This document shows positions 34,657 through 41,002 of a stretch of 41,002 bases of DNA, in pieces. Below the pieces are notes generated by a model. The model saw only the letters and a program-made list of their open reading frames with translations. It was not told the DNA's origin and did no database searches. Origin of the DNA: an uncultured Armatimonadota bacterium (lineage in GTDB: Bacteria; Armatimonadota; Fimbriimonadia; Fimbriimonadales; Fimbriimonadaceae); assembly GCA_903833215.1 (NCBI GenBank), contig CAILEM010000112.1:1-41002 (forward strand), in the 5' to 3' direction. How positions within the stretch are numbered: position 1 is the first letter of the stretch; every line of letters begins with the position of its first letter. Made by a program: the position numbers and the translations under genes.

Positions 34657-35190
34657 ATGATGGGCTCAATGTGGCAAAGACTAATCAATCTAGGTGGGGT
34701 TATCGGGCTGCTGTTGATCGGTGGCTTCATTGGTTACGTCGCATTTCCGATTGTCGCGTCCTCGCGCGTATCACACATGTTGGTTGCAAGACACGTTCGC
34801 ATTCGTGAAATCGAACTTACGCTGTTCACTTACATGGGAGACCATCAGGATAGATTTCCGACGTTGTCCGAGTGGCAGAATGTCATTCAGAAGAAGCCAG
34901 ATCAGCCAGTGCGATGGCGCAATCTGTATGTCCATTACCAGCTAAATCCTCAGGTCCAAGGGAAGCGCCTGGAGGACTTGCCGTCTGATACGATTGCTGT
35001 GTTCGAGTATTTTTCGCTAGATCCAAAGCCGACTCTAGGTGGCGTACCACCGGCCGTTGCGTTGGCACCATTCGACTATGTCGATGTCATTTTCGCGAGT
35101 TCACAAGTAAAGTCGCTCCCCGTCAAAGAAGTCCTTGAGAACCTTCGGGGTGACAAAGGGGAAACGAAAACTCCACAGAGAGGAGGTTAA
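34657..35190 (+). CDS. Hypothetical single-pass membrane protein
   Basis: 177 residues from the first of three nearby ATG codons (34657, 34660, 34669); I cannot decide between them. One hydrophobic helix (GGVIGLLLIGGFIGYVAFPIV) is followed by about 145 residues outside the membrane. The helix plus the following RVSHMLVARHVRIREIELTLFTYMGDHQDRFPTLSEW recalls the type-IV-pilin-like (DUF1559/prepilin) layout, where a long N-terminal helix is followed by a variable domain, but no prepilin cleavage motif is seen. The frame is open upstream to 34462, where it runs through repeat module B; that extension is not credible. Confidence 0.6.
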   Translation: MMGSMWQRLINLGGVIGLLLIGGFIGYVAFPIVASSRVSHMLVARHVRIREIELTLFTYMGDHQDRFPTLSEWQNVIQKKPDQPVRWRNLYVHYQLNPQVQGKRLEDLPSDTIAVFEYFSLDPKPTLGGVPPAVALAPFDYVDVIFASSQVKSLPVKEVLENLRGDKGETKTPQRGG

Positions 35191-35231
35191 GATCATCAGG
35201 GCCGAAATTCCGAACCGTGAGAAATTCAAGC

Positions 35232-35379
35232 TCTGGGAACGGTGGCGTTCACCAACCGGAGCGTTTGGGGCGTTGGCCCTGACGTATATGTCGCACCTCC
35301 GGCGTTCATCTGGTTGGGTTGGCCCCCGGGAACCAGGCTTTCAGCCTGGGCTGATATGGGGCCGCCCCTTTGGGGCTTC
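35232..35379 (+). repeat. Module B with A end, copy without module A body
   Basis: Starts at TCTGGGAACGGTGG (the last bases of module A) and runs through module B to GCCCC TTT GGGGC. The invariant core CTGACGTATATGTCGCACCT is kept exactly. Confidence 0.9.
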
Positions 35380-35409
35380 ACGTTGGGTGCGGGTAATCCG
35401 ACAAGGGTG

Positions 35410-35566
35410 GTGTTTCTTCGTTTCCGGACTCAATGCCTTCAGCATTGGAGGGATTGGGCTTCGGCGACCCAGGGTAGGGCCTTTGCGGGCCCAACCATGG
35501 GCTTTGAGGACAAAACACCTTTGGTGTTTGGGACCCACCTCCGGCCACCCCTTTGGGGCTACATGT
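35410..35566 (+). repeat. Module C, forward copy 2, joined to a B-type end
   Basis: Has the hairpins CAATGC/GCATTG and AACACC/GGTGTT and the long stem CCCAGGGTAGGGCC / GGCCCAACCATGGG. It continues into CCACCCC TTT GGGGC TACAT, the closing hairpin of module B. Confidence 0.88.
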
Positions 35567-38218
35567 TTAGTTGCCTTTGTCTTTCATGTCTGCGCTTTGG
35601 CGGTAGCCGTCGCCGATGAGGTGTTCGCAGAAGTATTCGTAGAGCATCTCAGTGAAGTAGGGTTGGAGGTCGGCGTAGCCGTGAGGTTTGCCGGGCATGA
35701 GCATGAAGTCGAAGCGCTTGTTGGCGCGGATCAGGGCGTCCATTAGGCGATAGGTACCGGCATAGTGGACGTTGTCATCCATGTCACCGTGGACTAGCAG
35801 GAGTTTGCCTTTTAGGTTTGCGGCAATTTCGGCGTTGGTGGGGACGTGGATGTCGAACTTCTTGTCGCCGGTTGCGGTTTGGGCAGTTGTGGTGGTTTGG
35901 GTCTGGGTTGTGCCAGTTCCTTGCCCTCGTCGCTGCCGCCCTTGCGGATCATCTTGGCTTTCGGGGAGAAGGAGGCGGTCGAGAATCACGCCGTCTCGAT
36001 AGGTTTCGGCCAGGTCTGAGTCCGTCGGCCCCGTTTCTTCGCCGTCAGGACCTGCACCTGCGGTGGCTGCTTTGGCAGCGCCGGCTACCTCGCGGAGGCC
36101 GTGGTACTGCTCAGACCAGTTCTGGTTGTAGATGTTGTTGTCGTGGTTTCCTGAAGACGACACGCCGACTTTGAAGAACTCGTTATAAGGGGGAAGGAGC
36201 ATCGCGGCGGCTGTCATAAATCCACCGCCCGAGTGGCCAAAGATGCCGACGCGGTCAATGTCGATGAATGAGAAGCGAGATGCCAACTGCTGGACACCAG
36301 CCTTCTTATCCGCCAAACCGTAGTCCCGCAGGTTGAAGTAGCCGTAAGTGTCGTACGCTTTCGAACGCTTGGGGTTGCCGCCGCGGTTGCCAATCTGGAC
36401 CACGATGAAGCCGAGCTGGGCGAGACGTTGGGTTCCGGCATTCGCGGAAAAGGTCGTGCTGACGCTCTCCGTCTGGGGACCTGGATAGACGTTGAGGACG
36501 ATCGGGTACTTCTTCGAGCTGTCGAAGTCAAACGGCTTCCACATCACACCATAAATGTCGGTCACACCGTCTTCGGCTTTCACTTTGAACGTCTCTGGCA
36601 TCTTCCATCCGGTGCTGGTCAGCCTCGAAAGGTCCATCCTCTCAAGCTCCATGATGACTTTGCCACGATCGTCGCGGACAACCGAGATCGGGGCCAAGTC
36701 AGGGCGGGAGTAGGTGTCGACGACGAAATTGTGCGCCTTGGGTGAGAGGGTGGAGTTGTGGTCACCATCTCCGCCATCGAGAAGCGTGAGGTCGGTGCCG
36801 TCGAGTTTGGCACGATAAAGGTGGGTGAAGGAGGGGTTCTGATCCGCTTCTCGTCCGCTGCCGAGCATATAGATGTTTCCGTGGTCGGCATCCAACTCGA
36901 CCACGCTATCGGTTCGAAACGGCTCATTGGTGATCTCGTTTTTCAGTTTGCCGTCGTTGGAGTAGAGGTAGAAACGGCCCCAGCCGCTTCGCTCCGACCA
37001 CCAAATCATGTCTCCGCCCGGCTTGACGTATCGAACCGGCTGCACACCGATGAATCCCGTTTCCGTCTGATCAGCGAGTAGCGGCTTCACCGCGTTGATC
37101 TTCATGTCGATATCGCACAGCTCTACGTGCCGCTGGAGCCGGTCTCGACGTACAAATCGAAGATGATCGGAGGATTCCAGCCAGTGGATATTGAATAGCT
37201 GCTGGTCCTTCCATTTGTCGACCTTGAGCGGGTTGAAGGCTTTGGTGTCGCGGTGGAAGACGTACAACTCAGTTTGTCGAACATCGGTCTCGCCTGGCAT
37301 CGAATACTTGTAGGAGACGAGAGTCGGGCGGGGCATCGTTAGAGAATTGACGAGATACAGCTCTTTCACTTTGCGGGTGTCAAAGCGTTCGATCACAAAC
37401 GACTTCGAATCGGGAGACCACGTTGCGTTAACGCGAACTCGCTTCTCTTTAGCGCCAGCGGCGGCACTTCCGTAGCCGTAATACTTCTCGCCGTCTTTTG
37501 TGAGTTGGACGGGCTTGTCTTCAGCAGTTGTCTCGGCAAAGTATAGGTTCTCATCTTGAGCATACACATATGCCTTCTTATCGGGAGAAAGAGTCCTAAA
37601 GCCCTCAGCATTGGCGTTTGCACCCGCTCCAGCAGCCCCACGACCCCTTCCACCACGTCCGCCGAACCTAGTTGGAGGCGGAGTGTCCTCATCGGAGGTG
37701 TCATCGGCAGCGACTTTTCCTACCGATTTGAGTAAGCCTGTCGCCAATTCCATCTCATATCGGACGGATTCGACGACAAACCGAATCGACTTGCCATCTT
37801 TGGTGAATGTTATGCTTGTGATCGGAAGATTTGTGACGTCGTACGGTTTGTGAACCAGTTCCGATAACTTGCTCGCCATTTTGGCCGGATCAAAAAGTAG
37901 CTTCTTCGATCGGGCTCTGGGATCGACTCGGTAGTATTTGAGGCCGTTGGCGTCTTTCCAGCTATACCAAAAAGCGTCGGATTCATTTATCCAGTGCGGC
38001 GCGACTGACGTGGAGTAGATGTACTGGTTGATGTACTCGTTCGAGAACTGCTGCTCCAGTTTCCAGTTGGCATGGTTGACTCGCTTTTGAACTCCTTCGG
38101 CGCCAAAGGCACTGGCGAAAGCCATGAGCAAGGCGAGAGATGCGATCGACCGTTGAGCATGGATCGAGCAGTGAGAAGAAAGGTGATTGGAGTGAGAAAA
38201 CCCTTGGAGCAGCCCCAT
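35567..38218 (-). CDS. S9 family (dipeptidyl peptidase IV-like) serine peptidase
   Basis: 883 residues, exported: hydrophobic core SIASLALLMAFASAF after a long polar start. An N-terminal beta-propeller (about 60-560) precedes the alpha/beta-hydrolase domain. The catalytic triad can be placed at Ser663 (FGHSGGGF), Asp814 (HGDMDDNVH) and His846 (GKPHGY), in the DPP-IV order. Two low-complexity insertions are unusual: a Gly/Arg/Ala-rich one in the propeller (GGRGGRGRGAAGAGANANAEG region, about 195-215) and a Gly/Gln/Thr-rich one between Ser and Asp (about 700-790). The family releases dipeptides from peptide N termini, often after Pro. The stop codon lies at the edge of repeat module C. Confidence 0.95.
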   Translation of the reverse strand: MGLLQGFSHSNHLSSHCSIHAQRSIASLALLMAFASAFGAEGVQKRVNHANWKLEQQFSNEYINQYIYSTSVAPHWINESDAFWYSWKDANGLKYYRVDPRARSKKLLFDPAKMASKLSELVHKPYDVTNLPITSITFTKDGKSIRFVVESVRYEMELATGLLKSVGKVAADDTSDEDTPPPTRFGGRGGRGRGAAGAGANANAEGFRTLSPDKKAYVYAQDENLYFAETTAEDKPVQLTKDGEKYYGYGSAAAGAKEKRVRVNATWSPDSKSFVIERFDTRKVKELYLVNSLTMPRPTLVSYKYSMPGETDVRQTELYVFHRDTKAFNPLKVDKWKDQQLFNIHWLESSDHLRFVRRDRLQRHVELCDIDMKINAVKPLLADQTETGFIGVQPVRYVKPGGDMIWWSERSGWGRFYLYSNDGKLKNEITNEPFRTDSVVELDADHGNIYMLGSGREADQNPSFTHLYRAKLDGTDLTLLDGGDGDHNSTLSPKAHNFVVDTYSRPDLAPISVVRDDRGKVIMELERMDLSRLTSTGWKMPETFKVKAEDGVTDIYGVMWKPFDFDSSKKYPIVLNVYPGPQTESVSTTFSANAGTQRLAQLGFIVVQIGNRGGNPKRSKAYDTYGYFNLRDYGLADKKAGVQQLASRFSFIDIDRVGIFGHSGGGFMTAAAMLLPPYNEFFKVGVSSSGNHDNNIYNQNWSEQYHGLREVAGAAKAATAGAGPDGEETGPTDSDLAETYRDGVILDRLLLPESQDDPQGRQRRGQGTGTTQTQTTTTAQTATGDKKFDIHVPTNAEIAANLKGKLLLVHGDMDDNVHYAGTYRLMDALIRANKRFDFMLMPGKPHGYADLQPYFTEMLYEYFCEHLIGDGYRQSADMKDKGN

Positions 38219-38385
38219 CGAACCATTATCAAGCTTTGAACCTACGTCGATGCAAGGGTTTGAAACTTCTTACCAATCGAAATGGCCAAAGTGAGGCTGC
38301 TAATCGCACGTTTTGAGGGATGGAGTCTTCTCGTTGTGTTACGCTTTGTCGGAACGGGATCTTGCCTTTGTTCTTCCAACGAATC

Positions 38386-39864
38386 ATGAATGCGAATCGA
38401 GTTTGTGTCTTTGCGGTTGCCCTTGGCTTCACCGTATTGTGCTTTGGTCAGGTCTCGCCTACCAAGTTAGCAGAGACGCCAAGGACGCTCGTCGGAGAGG
38501 TTGTTGAGGTCCTCGATACGAAGGATGTAAGCAAGATCCGTCGATTTGTCCAAACTTGGCTGATTCCAAACTCCCCCGTCGAGCAGCGGGTCAATCGGTG
38601 GAAGGATCTCGCCGATAATGGCGCTCCCTTCAAGATTGCGAGAGACATGTCCCAGACTGCCGACCAGATCACGGTGATCATCGTGGATCGATTCGGGGCT
38701 CGTATCGCTCTTACGATGCACTTTGAGTCAAAGCCTCGACTCATGATCAGTGGACTTCAACTTGCTCCAGCACTAAAGGTCGAAGGTTCGTCCCCTGATT
38801 TGGGAAAGTGGAGCGACTATTCGGCTCTGGCCAAGCTGGTGGCGGCTAAATCGAAGTCGCCGGGGTTGGGGATCGCCGTCATTCGAAATGGTGAAGCTTC
38901 ATTCGGAATATCCGGCGTTAGAAAGCTGGGTGGCAAGGAACCCATTCGAGTCGATGACGTATGGAGCATCGGCTCGATTGGAAAATCCGTCTGCTCATCG
39001 GTAATTGGTCACTTGATTGAGCAAGGCAAGCTTTCGTGGAACGAACCGCTTAGCCGGGCGTTGCCCGGCGTGAAGATGGATCTGACTTTCGGGCACATCA
39101 CGCTCGACCAGATCATGCACCACCGTGGAGGAATTGCCCCGGATTTGGGATTCGGTGCCGCCGACATCAAGCGGATCGTCGGCAATGCAAAGACTCCCAC
39201 AGCGATTCGAAATAGGTACATGGCCGACATATTGGGTCGAAAGCCGGTGATCGCGGCAGGCGACCAGTTCATCTATTCCAATGCGGGCTACGCGCTTTTG
39301 TCCGTGATTGCGGAGCGAGCGGCGGGGAAGGCGTATGAGACGCTAGTTAGAGAGGTTGTATTCACACCTCTAGGCTTGAAACATAGCTATATCGGCATCG
39401 AAACCCTACCGAAGCAACGTCCGAGCGGCCACTTTGACGGTCAGAATGGCCCTGTGCCGGGTGACATGAGCGGACCGATGGAGTCGATGTTTGCGGGAGC
39501 CGGCGGCGGGATCTACATGTCGGTTGGGGATCTTGCGAAATACGGTAATGCGCACCTGAAAGGCCTGAAGGGGCAGAATGGGTTTCTCAAGGCCAGCACC
39601 ATCGCCAAGCTCCACCGTGGTTTTCCTGAGCAGCTTCGTGGCGGTCGGCTCTACGCTTGTGGATGGGGAATCGACACACTTCCCGGAGTCCTTCCGTTTC
39701 ATGGTCACAATGGCTCCAACGGTACGATGCGGGCTCAACTTGCGATCTTCCCAGGCGCGAATCTGGTGGTTGCCGCCATAGTAAATCGAGGGGGGGAAGA
39801 TGACCCCGCTCCCGGGATGCAGGCCGTGATGGCAGTCGCCGAGAGGTATGCCAAGGCCAAGTGA
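38386..39864 (+). CDS. Exported beta-lactamase-fold serine hydrolase (class C type)
   Basis: 492 residues from the ATG at 38386, which starts a clear signal peptide (NRVCVFAVALGFTVLCFGQ); upstream in-frame codons to 38320 are unlikely. The N-terminal domain of about 140 residues, DUF-like, precedes the beta-lactamase domain. Catalytic residues: Ser197 and Lys200 in GSIGKS (SxxK), Tyr297 and Asn299 in IYSNAGY (YxN), and HGHNGSNG as the third box. These proteins include esterases, peptidases and penicillin-binding-like enzymes; true beta-lactamase activity is not implied. Divergent from the S9 gene. Confidence 0.9.
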   Translation: MNANRVCVFAVALGFTVLCFGQVSPTKLAETPRTLVGEVVEVLDTKDVSKIRRFVQTWLIPNSPVEQRVNRWKDLADNGAPFKIARDMSQTADQITVIIVDRFGARIALTMHFESKPRLMISGLQLAPALKVEGSSPDLGKWSDYSALAKLVAAKSKSPGLGIAVIRNGEASFGISGVRKLGGKEPIRVDDVWSIGSIGKSVCSSVIGHLIEQGKLSWNEPLSRALPGVKMDLTFGHITLDQIMHHRGGIAPDLGFGAADIKRIVGNAKTPTAIRNRYMADILGRKPVIAAGDQFIYSNAGYALLSVIAERAAGKAYETLVREVVFTPLGLKHSYIGIETLPKQRPSGHFDGQNGPVPGDMSGPMESMFAGAGGGIYMSVGDLAKYGNAHLKGLKGQNGFLKASTIAKLHRGFPEQLRGGRLYACGWGIDTLPGVLPFHGHNGSNGTMRAQLAIFPGANLVVAAIVNRGGEDDPAPGMQAVMAVAERYAKAK

Positions 39865-39883
39865 AAGCTGTTAAGCTTTAGGG

Positions 39884-40870
39884 GTGTTAGCCTGCCTTTC
39901 GATCCTTGTCGCCCTCGGCGTTTCCGCACAAACTCCCAAAGTTCAGCTCTCCGGATGGATGCTGCTCGACGACGATGGCACGTCGTTCAAGACCTATAAG
40001 GCCCACGCAAACGTGACCAAGTCGGTAAGTACGGACTGGATTCATTGCAACAAGCAAGGTGTCGTTTCGCGAGGTCCTCATCCGACAGCGGCAGAGCGAA
40101 AGGAACTGATCTCAGTCGCCCATCAGCACGGAGGACGCGTCTTTGCGATGGCAGTCAATGAGAATTTCGAACCCGATGGCGTTGAGGTGGCCCTCGCTAG
40201 TCCAAAAGCGATGAAGGATCACGTCGCCGCAATCATGAAGATCGTGCTTGAGGACGGCGTCGATGGTCTGGATTTGGATTACGAGTCGCTGAATGCAAAG
40301 GATCGAGAACCATTTTCCGCTTTCGTTCAGATGCTGGGGACGAGCCTGCATGCGAAGCACAAGAAGCTGGTCATCGCCGTTCACGGAAAGGAGTCGGAGC
40401 CAGGGACATGGGGCGGTACTCAGTCCCAAGACTATGCCGCAATTGGCAAAGCGGTCGACTCGATTCGCGTGATGACGTACGACTTTCACTGGGAGACCAG
40501 CGAAGCTGGTCCGATCGCACCGCCCGATTGGGTTGAGCGGGTAATGACCTTCGCCAAATCGGTCGTCCCCGCGAACAAGCTTGAGCTAGGAATCCCTGCG
40601 TACGGTTACGACTGGTTAGGGAAGAAGGCCAACGGCATCGCGTGGGATCAATTCACCCCACTGGTCAAAACCTACGGTCCGGCCAAGCGGGATGCCAGCC
40701 AAGAGTTGGTTTTGAACTACAAGGGCCGCACGATCTACTTCGCAGACGGCGCCGCCTCGATCCCGAAATTCGGGATATCGAAGAAGCTCGGGTTGACTGG
40801 CCTTGCGATGTGGCGGCTAGGGGCCGAGGATCCGGCGTTTTGGGCGGTTTACGATAAGTACTCCAAGTAA
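39884..40870 (+). CDS. Exported glycoside hydrolase family 18-like protein
   Basis: 328 residues from the GTG at 39884; an in-frame TAA at 39872 excludes a longer start. A short signal peptide is seen (ACLSILVALGVSAQ). The GH18 catalytic motif DGLDLDYE is complete: Asp127, Asp130, Asp132 and catalytic Glu134. Other family pieces are VMTYDFHW and ELGIPAYGYDW, and a closing MWRLGAEDP. Chitinase, spore-cortex or peptidoglycan N-acetylglucosaminidase activities are possible. It lies 19 bp after the serine hydrolase and likely shares its transcript. Confidence 0.93.
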   Translation: MLACLSILVALGVSAQTPKVQLSGWMLLDDDGTSFKTYKAHANVTKSVSTDWIHCNKQGVVSRGPHPTAAERKELISVAHQHGGRVFAMAVNENFEPDGVEVALASPKAMKDHVAAIMKIVLEDGVDGLDLDYESLNAKDREPFSAFVQMLGTSLHAKHKKLVIAVHGKESEPGTWGGTQSQDYAAIGKAVDSIRVMTYDFHWETSEAGPIAPPDWVERVMTFAKSVVPANKLELGIPAYGYDWLGKKANGIAWDQFTPLVKTYGPAKRDASQELVLNYKGRTIYFADGAASIPKFGISKKLGLTGLAMWRLGAEDPAFWAVYDKYSK

Positions 40871-40923
40871 TTGGCTGAGGTCACTGATGTGAGATTTCGA
40901 CCAACCCTGTAGTCGGCGGTGAT

Positions 40924-41002
40924 CGTACCGACGCAGCAGCCTCGCAGGTTTTTGGGCCGATCGGTTCACGGTCTTTACATCGCGTTTCCGGACGTCGGTA
41001 CG
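40924..41002. repeat. Inverted 10-bp repeat at the window end
   Basis: CGTACCGACG at 40924-40933 and its exact reverse complement at 40993-41002, 59 bases apart. The window stops inside it, so whether it is the end of a larger element is unknown. No gene is seen in 40871-41002. Confidence 0.6.

Larger units (their letters stand above)
35191..35566. other. 375-bp gene-free region of repeats
   Basis: Between the 34657 gene and the S9 peptidase stop. Holds a nearly complete module B and a forward module C that joins a last B-type closing hairpin at about 35544-35563, four bases before the peptidase stop codon. Confidence 0.85.

Noticed and set aside
31743-35566. Integron cassette array with attC-like sites
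   Set aside because: Small orphan genes between imperfect hairpins and an occasional GTTGGGT core resemble attC sites, but units are too long, contain many separate hairpins, occur in tandem without genes and in both orientations, and no integrase is present.
31743-35566. CRISPR array
   Set aside because: Repeats are 120-290 bp, diverged between copies and irregularly spaced, with no uniform spacers and no cas genes.
38386-39864. Antibiotic-resistance beta-lactamase
   Set aside because: Only the general serine hydrolase fold motifs are present; the extra N-terminal domain and context with exported peptidase and GH18 genes point to a peptidase or esterase role.

Overview
The window is about 41 kb of bacterial chromosome with moderate to slightly high GC, densely packed, with mostly ATG starts plus several GTG and TTG starts. 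No rRNA, tRNA, phage, insertion sequence or CRISPR was recognised; one structural RNA gene, the signal recognition particle RNA, is present. The gene mix is a long class II (B12-dependent) ribonucleotide reductase with NrdR, a GH172/DUF2961 enzyme, a McsB-like protein, PspA, and many signal-peptide enzymes. This fits a free-living heterotroph outside the well-studied phyla; Armatimonadota (Fimbriimonadia-like) is my best guess, but it is inference only.

Layout. 1-4616: a carbohydrate locus with a GH172-type secreted enzyme on the minus strand, divergent from a two-gene sugar ABC transporter whose binding protein is fused to the first permease. 4613-8773: minus-strand pheS-ppx-ppk, with the polyphosphate enzymes two bases apart. 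8977-12679: plus-strand genes including a small hypothetical, an archaeal-type ornithine cyclodeaminase/LOR-SDH family protein, a small membrane protein, a polysaccharide deacetylase and a GT4 glycosyltransferase. 12685-15699: pspA divergent from a stand-alone atpD-atpC pair closed by a good intrinsic terminator; a perfect 19-bp inverted repeat lies between the two promoters. 15727-17559: an M20 amidohydrolase and a haem-oxygenase-fold protein. 17961-21055: an ABC-2 type exporter with a large TPR-like partner. 21108-25167: SRP RNA, dnaX, ybaB, recR and an uncharacterised gene, in the same order (scr-dnaX-yaaK-recR) as in Bacillus subtilis. 25164-27214: a divergent McsB-like kinase and a DUF3445 haem-dependent N-demethylase-like protein. 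27345-31742: nrdR-nrdJ under a promoter with a NrdR box at the expected transcription start. 35567-40870: an S9 (DPP-IV-like) peptidase, a class C beta-lactamase-fold serine hydrolase and a GH18-like protein, all predicted to be exported.

The most unusual part is 31743-35566. It is an island of long, structured, dispersed repeats (modules A, B and C) that enclose three small orphan genes encoding membrane or lipoproteins. The modules are chains of short hairpins. Comparison of copies shows paired substitutions that keep the stems, an inverted copy with an almost fully recoded but still paired stem, and a solo fragment at 125-160 more than 32 kb away. Stretches of open reading frame running through these repeats are almost certainly not genes.

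Other points of note: the McsB homologue has serine where the family has its essential cysteine; pheS and atpDC are separated from their usual partners; a minus-strand terminator at 17611-17656 has no gene in front of it; and two convergent gene pairs share the tetranucleotide CTAA as overlapping stop codons.
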